A stretch of 64,000 bases of DNA from Zygaena filipendulae. Lineage: Eukaryota; Arthropoda; Insecta; Lepidoptera; Zygaenidae. Location of the stretch: assembly GCA_907165275.2 (NCBI GenBank), contig OU015663.1, positions 7,328,501 through 7,392,500 of the forward strand, in the 5' to 3' direction. This document shows positions 1 to 10,401 of the stretch, one piece after another. Made by a program: the position numbers and the translations under genes. How positions within the stretch are numbered: position 1 is the first letter of the stretch; each line of letters begins with the position of its first letter. Under the pieces are notes generated by a model, which ran no database searches, was not told where the DNA came from, and saw only the letters and a program-made list of their open reading frames with translations.

Positions 1-1030
1 TTGAATTCAGAACTGTGAAATATGATTTTTATTATTATTAAGCATAGTTATACTAATAGATGCCAAAGTACCTACCTCTATCTCTTTTTACGCCATAACT
101 ACCTAGGTAGGTAGGTATACCTGAGGTATACCTACTCAACCGATCATCATGAAAATTTGCATGTAACACGTTGTCAGGAGAAAAATGGGGGAAAAGGACA
201 ACGTAGGTGACATAAAGCTGTTTTTATCCCGGAATCCCAGCAGGAACTTTGAAATGCGGACCTTGTCAGGGGATCAGAAAAGGACATAATATTATGGTAG
301 GTAGGTACTTGCGCAATAACCCGCGATACACCACACTTTGTCTATTGAAATATCGACTTTATGTACTTTGCATACAATAAAAAATTCGATGTAATGTTCA
401 AATAGCCGGAGATAATTGTGGTAGGTATCTGACAGTGAAAGAGAGGAGAGCTAAGCAATAAATAATAAAATTTATATGAATTGTCTTTGGCAATAGCAAC
501 TCTATAGATTGGTACGATATACCTAGGTACCATATTTGCTATATTCGGATAACAAATAAACTGTTTCTAATATTAGCAGGTATAGGTACCCAGTTACTCG
601 TATGATTGCAAATTGTAACTTAGGTACATTCAATTTATTGTATAGAATGTTATATACTTAGATAGTACGTATTATAAAATAAATGGGAAAGTGAGTTTAT
701 TTTTTTATGTATGTTGTACGCTTTTACTCCTTAACGGTTCAGATCATCATAAAAATTAGGGGTACTTACAGAAAAAGAAATAAAAAGGTAGGGTAATATA
801 ATTTATCCCGGCATTCCCACGGGAACTTCGAAATTTAAGCGGGTGAAACCGCATTAAATTTTGCTAAATTTTGCATACTCATTTTCAAGGGTACAGAAAA
901 GGACATAGGGTAGGGCACGATGACAAATTTGGAAATCCCCTTTTATAATGCAGGTACACGTCTATTATTTCCGAAAAACTCATTATTTTAGCATTAAACT
1001 AAGTTTTAACGCAAATTATTGCATTTTATT
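1..1030. other. AT-rich region with decayed Helitron copies
   Basis: No gene is seen. The stretch is AT-rich and full of TACCTAC/GTAGGTA motifs. Two decayed plus-oriented Helitron-like copies lie at about 141-262 and 668-862. They are recognisable by the 'tttatcccgg' box, the 'cgggaactt' box and, in the second, 'gcgggtgaaaccgc' near the 3' end. Both have lost the terminal CTAG. Confidence 0.5.
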
Positions 1031-1167
1031 TTGTCTAATTTTAATTGTGCGCGTTCAAACACTCGTGAGTTTCATGGCGTCCGCTTGTGACGTCACACCT
1101 AAGTTCACATAATTATTTTGCATACTCGATGAACCAAGTTTTAAAAATGAATTCAAAAGTTTACTAA

Positions 1168-1332
1168 TGGTCTGTGATCCCTATCTGTAAAAACACATCA
1201 ATAGCAACACCTAATAAATTGTTTGTTTATGTTCCTAACAAGAAAAAAGTGAGAAATGAGTGGTTAAAGCTCGCAATGCGAGACCCAGCGTGTAGTTACA
1301 AATTCGAAATTTATTTGATAAAATTTATTTAG
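1168..1332 (+). pseudogene. THAP zinc-finger domain remnant
   Basis: The frame starting TGG at 1168 reads WSVIPICKNTSIATPNKLF, then a VYVP block and NEWLKLAMRDP, and stops with TAG at 1330-1332. The order C-KNTS, P.KLF, VP and W.KLA.RDP is that of the N-terminal half of a THAP DNA-binding domain. The expected first cysteine is replaced, the C-terminal C-x2-H half is missing, and an in-frame stop lies directly upstream. This looks like a dead fragment of a THAP transposase (P-element type) or of a THAP gene. GTGACGTCACACC just upstream recurs inverted near 2170-2190, so it may belong to a larger dead element. Assignment rests on motif order only. Confidence 0.5.
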
Positions 1333-2244
1333 GTAGGTACCTATTGAGGTAAAAGTAATTTATTGAGGTTATGTTTTTGTTTGGTCAGTTGTCGTTCTCT
1401 ACTTTTTCTCCTTTCAGTTTAGCTGCCAAATGATATACATAGAAAATTATAAGCAGTATCATTTGATGGGGTCCGGTCGGTGTCACAAGTGCTTATTAAA
1501 CCAGGATGTACCTACCTATTCCCAAAAAATATGAATGCCATCCAGACAGAAAAACGCGAACATCTGACATCATAGAACGAACTTACCTATATGTAAGTAT
1601 GCCTACATACTTAAAAAAGGTTCATGGTAAATGCAACAGAAAGATTAATATTTTAATCATTATGTAGGTAATTAAAATGACAAAATAATGACGTTTCTGA
1701 TTTATTTCGATATTTTGACTTTTAATAAAATGTATATTTACATACCTAATTATACCTACAGTCCCATCTACTTATCCTTTTCTATTATATCACCAGAAAC
1801 ATTCTATTACCGTGTAAAGAAATATCTAAACATAAATAAGTAAATAAAATTGAAGTGCCTGTTTGTAATAGGTACTATTTCACTAAAAACAAAAGATTAA
1901 TAATAATATTGTGTAAACACGGAAGTTTTCACGTTTTGAAACTCAGATGAGCAAGTCTTTGTTTGATGCAAGTAACTCTCTCAATATCAGCAAATCAATT
2001 CTAGGCAAATTAGGTAGCGCTATTTGCCGTAATGAAACAAACGTTCCATTGTTAATGATACTTAGATATTGTATTTTAACACAAATTCAAGTAATTAAAT
2101 GATGGAGGAATCAATCGAATCGCATAACACAAAATATCTAGACTTATGTCTCAAGTAACATGCACGGTGTTAATTAGGTGTGACGTCATTCGCTGTGATT
2201 GGTGTTTCAGCAAACATGGTCGATTGCAGTATTTTATAATTTTA
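1333..2244. other. No gene seen
   Basis: AT-rich sequence without a supported coding region. A block near 2165-2215 (GTGACGTCAT followed by CTGTGATTGGTGTTTC) resembles part of the TA-flanked MITE at 27948-28564, so a repeat fragment is likely there. Confidence 0.4.
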
Positions 2245-2431
2245 CTAGCTGTTCCCCGCGGTAATTTCGGAGTTCCCGCGGGAATTCCGGGATAAAAAGT
2301 ACCCTATATCTTTCTCTGTACCCCTGACAACGTGCAAGCCAAATTTCATTCAAATCCGTTCAGCCGTTTTTGCGTGATTGAGTAACAAACATCCAAACAT
2401 CCACACTTTCACATTTATAATATTAATAGGA
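2245..2431 (-). mobile_element. Short non-autonomous Helitron (Lep1-like)
   Basis: On the minus strand the element starts TCCTATTAATATTATAAATG, preceded by A. It ends at CTAG, followed by T. These are Helitron hallmarks: 5' TC, 3' CTRR, insertion between A and T, no target duplication. The usual GC hairpin before CTAG is partly deleted here. 187 bp, no coding capacity. Confidence 0.7.
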
Positions 2432-2579
2432 TTATTATTATTTCATTATTTATTTAAATTATTTTTTTATGAAAATCTTATTAATCACAGTGTTTGATGA
2501 AAACTGAGTGACTTTTAAGAGTTCTTTCGACATAAATTTTTCTCTAAAACCATTCTATCTTTGATTCTATAATACTGTA

Positions 2580-2871
2580 ATCATGCCCATTCCCGCAGGA
2601 TCTCTCTTCTCTACGCATTTTTAAACCATTGGTCCGATTGTGATTCAACTTTGGCTGGTTGTTCTGCCTATACGTCTGCAAAGGATCCTGATATAAAGAG
2701 ATCCTGCGGCAACTCCGAAACTTACGCGGATGAATCTCCGAAACGGTTGTACCGCTTTTGATGGGACTTTTACTGCTAATCAGCTGATGTTATAAGAAGT
2801 AAATTAGACTACTTTGGAGTTCCGGCAGCAATTCCGAAACTCACCCGGGTGAAACCGCAGGACACAGCTAG
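2580..2871 (+). mobile_element. Helitron-like element, second subfamily
   Basis: The 3' end has the 'cgggtgaaaccgc' hairpin followed by CTAG at 2868-2871 and T. The body (a box near 'cattggtccgattgtgat' and a 'tgttataagaagtaaatta' box) matches the inverted copy at 9944-10230 and differs from the 200-bp subfamily. The 5' end is not sharply defined. Confidence 0.55.
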
Positions 2872-3036
2872 TATTATATAAGTATAACCTGAGAGTATAA
2901 CAAGTACAAAGGTGCAGTTTTTTTCGTTTTTACCAATCTTTTTTGATTACAGTAGGTATTTTATAGGTACCCACCTACTCATTTTCATTAGAGAAAGATA
3001 ACTACTTGATCACGTTCAATGTTATTTTAATACAAC

Positions 3037-3212
3037 CTACCGTTGTAAATTAGCAGATGTGGGTTTAACTCCTTTGGTGCAGAAGCCTTTGCAGCACAGA
3101 TGTTGAGTGCCCATCACACGGCATTCTGCGTTCTTTGCACAGGGCAAAGGAAAAAGGTCCAGCCAGCCACTGCTCGTTCGCACCACAGGGCACACCACCG
3201 CTTGCCCTTTGA
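3037..3212 (-). CDS. Terminal exon of small secreted cysteine-rich (WAP-like) peptide gene
   Basis: On the minus strand a polypyrimidine tract ending TTTTCAAG precedes an open frame that runs to TAG at 3037-3039. It encodes a compact cysteine-rich module with CPVV, LPCAKNAECRV, HLCCKGFC in that order. The spacing is C-x16-C-x5-C-x8-CC-x3-C. The C-x5-C..CC-x3-C core is like a WAP (whey acidic protein) four-disulfide domain but with only six cysteines. The exon takes up one base from the preceding exon. The phase and sense match the signal-peptide exon at 22338-22398, giving a 78-residue pre-peptide. WAP-like peptides are usually extracellular protease inhibitors or antimicrobials; the function here is inference. 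No second copy is seen in the window. Confidence 0.55.
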
Positions 3213-3419
3213 CTTGAAAAGAAAAAAATTATAAAGCTAGTATATACTAATAAAGCTACTAATAAAGTATTATCTGTGCCATAACAACTAACTGAAAATT
3301 ATAAAGGTGCTTACCTACTTGCATTCATAATAAACTAGTTAATACGAGTGTAACCGAAAAAATATTTGAAGTCAGTTCTTTAATTGTTGCATGCGAAAGT
3401 AGCTCTGTCCGTCTTATAA

Positions 3420-3583
3420 CTAACTGTTCACGAATTAGGTAACTACTGAAACGATCATCATGAAATTTTGCATACCTACACGTTGCAGGGGTACAAAAAA
3501 TTAGATGGGGTAGGTACTTGTTATCTCGGAATTTCCGCAGGACCTCCGAAATTAGCGCGAGAGAAATCATGAGAAACAGCTTA
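3420..3583 (+). mobile_element. Decayed Helitron copy
   Basis: The 'atcatcatgaaattttgcat', 'cacgttgcaggggtac' and 'tatctcggaatttccgcagg' boxes are in the same order as in intact copies. The terminal hairpin is degenerate and CTAG has become CTTAG. Confidence 0.5.
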
Positions 3584-3769
3584 GGAGTAGGTATTATATT
3601 ATCGGTGGCTTTGCATTTTTGTAACAGTATTTACAGCTCTTGAAAAAATCGCATAATACTATTCACACTTATTCATGCTTGTAAAAAAAACAACCCTGTC
3701 ATATCTGTCATGCAGAAGATTATGTATTAAAAAACTTTCAAACGCTTTCAAAGAAAAGGACAATAACTG

Positions 3770-4658
3770 AAAACACAACACTAAAAAACTAAAAATAACA
3801 AAATACCGATTTAATCCAAAAGACAAAAATACACGGTAATATTATTATTGGTTTGTCTACCACTGATCGGTTTGAATTCGGTGACAAGCCCGCTTGTATC
3901 TGCCCACTTCGGTTGCTCTGCTCACGACGAGCTCGTGGCGGGAGTGGACTTAGCCCATCTACACAATATCTACTCCATATTTGGTTTGTCATCGACTTCA
4001 AACCGATCGATGGTAGCACTTTGGGTAGCACAAACCAATAATAATAGTACGTTTATTTTTGTCTTTTGGATTGAATCGGTATTTTGTTATTTTTAGCTTT
4101 TTAGTTTTGTGTTTTTGGGAGTCGGTTTTAATTTTTTTGTTAAAATTTTGTTTATTTCTCGCTTTTAATTGGGATAGTTTGTAATTTATGTAAGTTAAAA
4201 TATCCTAATTTTAACTGCTCATCACCCTTTACAATATATTGCTTTTCCCGATGCAGGGACGTTAATTGTTGAGGAGTTCTCCTGGTACATCACCATCAGT
4301 TCCACTTCACCATATACATTGTGACGAGCATAAATTGTTTAGAAACCACATTAAAGTTAACGAATCAGAACCTGTGAAATACCTATTATTGAGTAGTTCC
4401 GATGACCATCTGTGATCTTCATCATCAGTTCCACTTCTTCAATTTTTTCTTCCCAAAAGCAAATAAACGATTTACTATAAAAAATACTCAAATCGCCATA
4501 GATGTGCTTATAAATTTTGAAGAGTTCCCTCGATTTTCCAAGATCCCATCATCAGATCCTGACATCGTGACAATGGGACCAATTTGGAAGGATCCTCTTT
4601 CAAACAAAAAAAATGTTTTTCAAATCGCTTTAATCGGAACCCATGAAATACGTAAGTA
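3770..4658 (+). repeat. AACCGACTTCC fold-back repeat, left part
   Basis: Hairpin core (3785-4130) followed by the long arm of the dispersed fold-back repeat seen in full at 20041-21283. It is interrupted exactly at a TA dinucleotide by the mariner element at 4659-6202 and resumes at 6203. Short open frames in it recur in every copy and in both orientations, so they reflect repeat conservation, not a protein. The left terminal AACCGACTTCC is missing in this copy. Confidence 0.75.
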
Positions 4659-6202
4659 CACACATCAAAAGTGTCTAGGGATCAAGTACATTTTTTGCTA
4701 TAAAAAGAAACCCAATTAATTTAAATCTAATCTAATCTTCTGGGCTTGTTGCCTACCTTATTTCCCAAACCTAAATTAACAACTAATCCCCACATTTTGA
4801 ATAAATTAAGAAAATATTCATTTTTTGTAAGATGTGAGAAATTGAACCAATTCCAAGTCGACAATAAAATTGCAAAGAAGGCAAAGACAGGGGTTTTTGA
4901 AACTTTTATTGTAATGTATTAACAAATTAATAATCTGTGTTCTTTCCATTGACACGAATCACACATTCGCAGCGATTTGGTATGCTTAAAATCAGTTCAT
5001 CAAAATCACTTTGAGGAATGGCCACCCACGTTCTTTGTAAGAAGTCAAAAAGTTGTTGTGGGGTATTTACGGCGTCCATACTCGGCAGAGCTCTTCTTTG
5101 GAGTATATCCCATGCGTGCTCAGTAGGATTTAAGTCTGGTGATTGAGCAGGCCACGGCAGGACGTTGATATCAGCATTGGCAAGAGTGCGTGTTACGACT
5201 CCAACAGTGTGTGGACGTGCATTGTCGTGCATAAGTTGAAACGAATCACCCAACTGGCTTCGCAAAGGGATGATTACATCTGATACAATACTTGTCGCGT
5301 AAATCCGAGCATTAAGGTTGCCCCTGATCCAAATGAGATCGGTTCTTCCACCGATCTAAATACCCGTTAAAACCATCATTGTTCCCCCTCCATATGGATG
5401 AACTTCCTAACAGAATTTCAATCGTTCTTGACGTCCAGGGCTTCTCCAAACTAATGTACATCTTGTATCCGGCCTCATACCGAAACCAGATTCCTCGGAA
5501 AAGCAAACACCACGCTAGTCTTCTTCCTCCTAATTACTGTCTTCGCGAGCCCATTGTAAACGGGCTCTACGATTGCGGGGCGCTATTGGTGGAACTCTCA
5601 GAGGCCTTCGGAATCGCAGACCCACTTCTCTTAAACGATTACGTATGGTTTGATCGCTTATCAGAAAGCCTGAAGCGCTGTGGAGCCTCGTAGTTATCAT
5701 CATGACGGTCATAGTACGATTTATTCGCGCTGTATTATGGATATACCGGTCCTGTCTTCGAGTGGTGATACGAGTTCGCCCTCCATGTCGCTCGGCCACA
5801 CTGCCCGTGATGCGATAGCGTGTCCATTGGCGGCTTATGACGCTCTGCCTTGTCCCAACAGCAGTAGCACAGTGCGTTGCCTGGCGCCAGCTTCCAACAT
5901 TCCAACGGCTCTCAGCATCTCTTCTCTAGGCAATTGGTGTCATCGCTCCATACCGATGCAATTTTTTTCAGTTACGATGCAGAAATTGTAATGTTTTTGT
6001 AAAACCGCCATCACACGCTTTTATAGGGATTTTTAATGACAGTTATTTTTAAAAGTTTAAACAAAATTTGAATAAAATTCATTATTGAAATGGTGAAATT
6101 CAATAAAAAATTTCAAAAAGGATCCAGAAAAGTTACAATAATAGTCCCAATTGGCGGCAATTCTCTAAAATGCACTTGATCCCTAGACATTTTTGATGTG
6201 TG
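4659..6202 (-). mobile_element. Tc1/mariner-type DNA transposon
   Basis: Both ends are terminal inverted repeats of about 36 bp with few mismatches, beginning CACACATCAAAAGTGTCTAG. They are flanked by TA on each side (4657-4658 and 6203-6204), the expected Tc1/mariner target duplication. The flanks join to 'gaaatacg-TA-ttattgttgag', which is the uninterrupted sequence of other fold-back copies (for example near 19685-19705), so the pre-insertion site is known. Length 1544 bp, normal for the superfamily. The internal transposase on the minus strand is broken. Confidence 0.88.
4927..5990 (-). pseudogene. Tc1/mariner transposase, inactivated
   Basis: Minus-strand fragments together cover a Tc1-type transposase. 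The N-terminal helix-turn-helix region is near 5530-5990 (GGRTRITTRRQDRYI, then SDQTIRNRLREVGLRFRRP). The middle lies at 5270-5510 and the C-terminal catalytic part at 4927-5265 with LMHDNARPHT and SPDLNPTEHAW. The first catalytic segment reads SEESGF where SDESRF is usual, so the first acidic residue is changed from D to E. At least two in-frame stops and a frameshift separate the pieces. The enzyme would cut and paste the element at TA sites; this copy cannot make it. Confidence 0.8.
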
Positions 6203-6545
6203 TATTATTGTTGAGTAGTTCCGATGACCATCTGTGGTCTTCATCATCAGTTCCACTTCTTCAAATTTTGCTTTCCGAAAGCAAATGAACGATATTCTAT
6301 AAAAAATACCCAAATCGCTACAGATGCGCCTATATTTATTGAAGAGTTCCCTCGATTTCTCCAAGATCCCATCATCAGATCCTAATTTCATGACAATGGG
6401 ACCCAACGGGAAGCACCAGCTTTCGAATAAAAAAAGAATCATCAAAATCAATTCACCCAGTCGAAAGTAATGAGGTAACAAACGTAAAAAAAAACATACG
6501 CGTCGAATTGAGAACCTCCTCCTTTTTGGGAAGTCGGTTAAAAAT
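6203..6545 (+). repeat. AACCGACTTCC fold-back repeat, right part
   Basis: Continuation of the repeat interrupted by the mariner element. It starts 'ttattgttgagtagttccg' and ends with the terminal inverted repeat 'cctcctttttgggaagtcgg' followed by TTAAAAA. Confidence 0.75.
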
Positions 6546-7062
6546 GGTCCAAATGTCCACCACTAACGAGACCTATGTTAACTTAGACCTATGTTAGTCC
6601 AGTAGGTACCTAGTTTCCAACTAGTTACAGTAGGTATGAGACAAAAAAAATTATGCCGTCAGTAAAAAGTTATGAAAAACCATACCATATGAAAAATATA
6701 GTAGGTAGTTATTATAATAAAGATAGTAAATATTACCTAATATTATTTTTTATACTTCACTATTTATTTAAATTCATTTTAATTGTGCGCAAGATTCATC
6801 GAAAACACCGCGCAAGTTGGAGATAACACTAGTTTTATTTTTCCCGTTCGCTCTTAGAAATAATTCATACAGTCTGGATTTTTCAAAGTATATTCCTTAG
6901 CATTTAGCAAGTAATGCATATTTGCATTCGCAGGCCAAAACATGACTTCATTCAGTCATATTTTTTTACTTACAGCAAACTTACAGCATATTTTTTGGAC
7001 TCAGTATTTAGATTATAGTGGATGGACAACATAGGTTTCGTTAGTGGTGGACATTTGGACCA
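6545..7062. mobile_element. MITE with ~35-bp terminal inverted repeats
   Basis: The left end TGGTCCAAATGTCCACCACT (6545 onward, through AACGAGACCTATGTT) is matched inverted at 7028-7062 with one mismatch. The interior (~450 bp) is AT-rich and non-coding. No target duplication is evident because the left end abuts the terminus of the fold-back repeat. The family cannot be named from the ends. Confidence 0.6.
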
Positions 7063-7551
7063 AGCTCCATACGTTTTTAGTCATTATCCTTTATTTTAAT
7101 GAGATTCATTTATTACATCGTGTGATTATCGTGTAGTTTTGAAATACTGGACAATTCCACCATTGTTTAAGTACCTACCTACTTTGAATTTTAACGGCGT
7201 GGTTAGCAGTCTTCCCCACCACGGAACCCTTCTTCACTGTGCGTTATCCAACACACACTTGGCTAGTAATTTTTTTGTAAATCAACCCAACAACGTAAAA
7301 AAATATCTTCAAGGAACATGCAGTATCACCTACGTAAATTGTGTCAAGTACTGGCTGTAATGTTCACATAAGTAGGTACAAATATATTTAAAACGACATT
7401 CGACAATCAGTTTTGAATGTATTTGTCACAATAGCTATGAAAATTTATGAAAATCACTGCTTTATATACTCTTTGACTGATTTCTGCTTTGTTTCCCAAG
7501 TTGTACACGTTTTCATTGCCACATTAGATAGCTAGTGATTAGCGAAAAAGG

Positions 7552-8091
7552 ATGGTATTAACTAAAGAAGTTGATTTGCCCCAATTCACAGCGCTAACCG
7601 TACAAGAAGTGAATCTGTCAATGGGGGCACTGATGACAGCGGCGCCCTACGTGGGCAAACACTGCGAGAACATCAACAACGAGTTCATGCTGTGCAGGCA
7701 GGAGCTGAACGACCCGCGGGCCTGCATAGACCTCGGCAAGAAGGTGACCGCGTGCGCGATGCAGTTGTTCAAGAAAATTAAAAAGGAGTGCTTGACCGAA
7801 TACAATCAGTACTTGCACTGCTTGGACAAAAGTTCTGGCGATTTTAAATTGAGACACTGCCGCAAGACTCAAGCAGTGTTCGACGGTTGTATGAGCGACA
7901 AGCTGAAGATAAATCGTCCGGAGTTCGGGTACTTCTGCCGCGGGCGCGTGCACACGACGTCGCGCGCCGCACCTGTGCCGCCACCGTGCCCGTGCAACCC
8001 CAAGGTCCCTGATGCGACGCCTCGGCTGCCTGACTGCAAACCACGCCCACCGGCTCGGTTTGGCGGCAGAGCCTATTATTTCACAGAATAA
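7552..8091 (+). CDS. NDUFA8: NADH dehydrogenase 1 alpha subcomplex subunit 8 (complex I)
   Basis: Single-exon ORF of 179 residues. It encodes an accessory subunit of mitochondrial respiratory complex I, on the intermembrane-space side of the inner membrane (Drosophila ND-19 family). Four CX9C motifs form two CHCH hairpins: HCENINNEFMLC, ACIDLGKKVTAC, ECLTEYNQYLHC and HCRKTQAVFDGC (about residues 38-50, 59-70, 82-93 and 105-116). These are the substrate pattern of the Mia40 import pathway. There is no cleavable targeting peptide, as expected. The tail is rich in Pro and Cys and ends in an FGGRAYYF-type motif. Length is close to the human protein (172). The GC content is clearly higher than the flanks. 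It lies, on the opposite strand, inside the proposed 19-kb intron of the cysteine-rich peptide gene. Confidence 0.95.
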   Translation: MVLTKEVDLPQFTALTVQEVNLSMGALMTAAPYVGKHCENINNEFMLCRQELNDPRACIDLGKKVTACAMQLFKKIKKECLTEYNQYLHCLDKSSGDFKLRHCRKTQAVFDGCMSDKLKINRPEFGYFCRGRVHTTSRAAPVPPPCPCNPKVPDATPRLPDCKPRPPARFGGRAYYFTE

Positions 8092-8107
8092 TGATCTACC
8101 TACTGAA

Positions 8108-8113
8108 AATAAA
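8108..8113 (+). promoter_or_regulatory. Polyadenylation signal of NDUFA8
   Basis: AATAAA starts 17 bases after the stop codon and is followed by a T-rich stretch. It is the only canonical hexamer close to the gene end. Confidence 0.6.
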
Positions 8114-8563
8114 CGTTCTTTTTATTGAATCAATATTAACAGCAATAGGTAAGTACAGTACATTGAATGGAATTGTCGCACTTTGACACACAGGGGGATT
8201 TGGTTAGGTATTCCCGTATGGCGTATTCCAAAGTTGGTAAGGAAGTTATTGCATAGATCCATAGTTACTTTTGCTTCAAGGGAGGGTCGATGGGGTGCTA
8301 GGTACTTTATAAAAGCGTAATATTATGTTTGTTTATTATTGTTTTACTAACAGACAGAAAGAATATAACCACTAAACATGCCTTTGTCCGTTCCCTTCAC
8401 TCGAAGTGGAACCACCAAAGACATTCTATAATAATGGGAACCACAAATTACGTTTTTGTTACCTACGGCTACACTCGCCAAGGTGCGACTTGCGAGCTGA
8501 TAAAATTTACGTAGTATATTTACTCTGAGGTAGTAATGTTATCACTATCTAATAATTAAATTA
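8114..8563. other. No feature seen
   Basis: AT-rich sequence with no supported gene or recognised repeat. Confidence 0.4.
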
Positions 8564-8775
8564 TCTATACTAATATTATAAATAGATAAAGTTTGTGAGT
8601 TTGTGACTTGGTAGGGGGTAATCTCTGGATCTACTGAACCGATTTTGAAAATTCTTTCACTTATAGAAACCTACGGTAGTTAGTCTTGAGTGACATTAGA
8701 CATAGGGTACTTTTATGCCAAAATTCCAATCAAAACTTCAAAATTACCGCGGGTGAAACCGCGGGGGGCAGCTAG
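8564..8775 (+). mobile_element. Short non-autonomous Helitron
   Basis: Starts TCTATACTAATATTATAAAT after A. It ends with the hairpin CCGCGGGTGAAACCGCGG, a short spacer and CTAG, followed by T. 212 bp, complete ends. Confidence 0.75.
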
Positions 8776-8899
8776 TTCACAAATAAACCAAACATATTAC
8801 TAGAATAAATGTTCCAGGTAATATTATGTATATCCCGAGAATTTCGTTTATCGTTTATATCCAAATTCCAAACCCAAGTTATAAGGGTTCAAAAAAACG

Positions 8900-8990
8900 A
8901 CGAAGTGCTTCAAGAAAAGATAGGTAGTGATCCCGCTTCGCTTGGCTCGTCTTGGCGGGGGCACTACCGTGCCCCCAGATTACGCACCTT
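8900..8990. repeat. GC-rich hairpin
   Basis: GGGGGCAC-tacc-GTGCCCCC forms a perfect 8-bp stem near 8957-8977, inside a short GC-rich island in otherwise AT-rich DNA. Possibly a MITE fragment. Confidence 0.35.
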
Positions 8991-9249
8991 GCTAAAGTGA
9001 GTGTAATAACTAATAGGTAATAACTCACTCACTTTGCGCTCGGCGCAACAATCTAACTATATAAACGCACCACTGTTTGAAGGTCGTCAATCGAAGGCAC
9101 CGTAGTCGGTAGTAGTAACCTATTTGTAACTTTATACATGGTTAGCTAATTGCATGTTTTACGTACATAAAACACTTAATTTGATATAATTTCGACTGTT
9201 GAAAGGCTATTTGATCTAAACGACAAAAAATAAAAAATGAAAATTGCAA

Positions 9250-9510
9250 AATCGTAGTGATTACCTTCTCTCTGGACATGCCTGTGCCAACAGCTGGCAC
9301 ACTTGCATGCAAGCTACTTGCACATGCCAGCTACTTTCATGTGTATACACTAACTGGCATGCCTGTATCTACCATGCAAGTAGTTAGCACTACATTTGAT
9401 TTTCTGGCAGTTACTGGCATGCAACGTGAGGGAAGGGACGTGGGGGGCTACGAAACTGGCATGTGTGAACGTCGCGACAGGTACAGGCATGCCAGTAGCT
9501 GACGTGCTGT
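9250..9510. repeat. Cluster of GGCATG/CATGCC palindromic motifs
   Basis: At least eight copies of CATGCC, GGCATG or the full GGCATGCC lie within 260 bp, often as 'actggcatg' or 'catgccag'; another pair lies near 9750-9785. The preceding words 'cgtagtgattaccttctctc' recur near 59220-59240. It looks like a compound fold-back repeat; no coding function is supported. Confidence 0.4.
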
Positions 9511-9943
9511 CGCTGATGGCACACATTTTTTTAATTGGTTTGTTTTTGTGTTCGTTTCAAGGTTTTTGTATTCACTATGTCACATTTCTGTAAGCAGACA
9601 ACTGCTTGCTCCAAAATTTTCCCTTCTGCTAATCCAATCTTTCATCCATAACCGCCTTCTTTTATTATTCTTTTTTTCTCTCATTGGCCACACATTGTCT
9701 GTTAATTGTAACACAATGCTTTTTAATCCACTTCAAATGTTTTCCACTAACATGCACGCTACTGCCCTATTTTACTGGCATGTCTATTCCCGCCTTATTT
9801 TGAAGTTTTATTGTCACGTCGATTGAATAAGGACTACCCACTGGGATTCATTTTACAATTAGTACAATTAATACAATATTTTGTGAATTATAGTGCATAA
9901 AAATAAGCGAATAACTCTGAAAACTGAGTTATTTTAAAAAATA
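9511..9943. other. No gene seen
   Basis: T-rich then AT-rich sequence, with a further 'actggcatg' motif near 9775 but no supported gene. Confidence 0.35.
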
Positions 9944-10230
9944 CTAACTTTGCCCCGCGGTTTCACCTACGTGAGTTGCGGAATTCTCACAGAAACTCCA
10001 AAGTAGCCTAATTTACTCCTTATAACATAGCTAATTAACAGTAAAAGTCCCGTAAAAATTGGTCCAACCGTTTCGGAGTTTCACTCGTGTGAATTTCGGA
10101 ATTCCCACAGGATCTTTTCATATCAAGAACCATTGCGCAGGCAGAACAATACCCTAAAGTTTCATCACAATCAGACCAATGCTTTAAAAACGCATAGTGG
10201 ACAAACATATATACATTCATTTTTATTTAT
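9944..10230 (-). mobile_element. Helitron-like element, second subfamily
   Basis: Inverted relative of 2580-2871. The 3' end on the minus strand carries the CCGCGG-type hairpin, with CTAG mutated to TTAG. The 'tccttataacatagc' and 'caaccgtttcggag' boxes are shared. Its 5' end abuts the next Helitron. Confidence 0.55.
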
Positions 10231-10232
10231 TA

Positions 10233-10401
10233 CTAGCTGTGCCCCGCGGTTTTCTTTTCCGGGGTGAAAAGTACCCTATGTCCTTCTATGTACCCCTGAC
10301 AACGTGCATGCCAAATTTTATCCAAATCCGTTCAGCCGTTTTAGCGTGATTAAGTTACAGACATCCAAACATCTACACTTTCACATTTATAATTAGTAGG
10401 A
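10233..10401 (-). mobile_element. Short non-autonomous Helitron
   Basis: The minus strand starts TCCTACTAATTATAAATGTG after A and ends CTAG before T. The terminal hairpin is shortened by a deletion. 169 bp. Confidence 0.7.

Noticed and set aside
5379..5991. Plus-strand frames over the mariner
   Set aside because: Antisense shadows of the transposase remnant.
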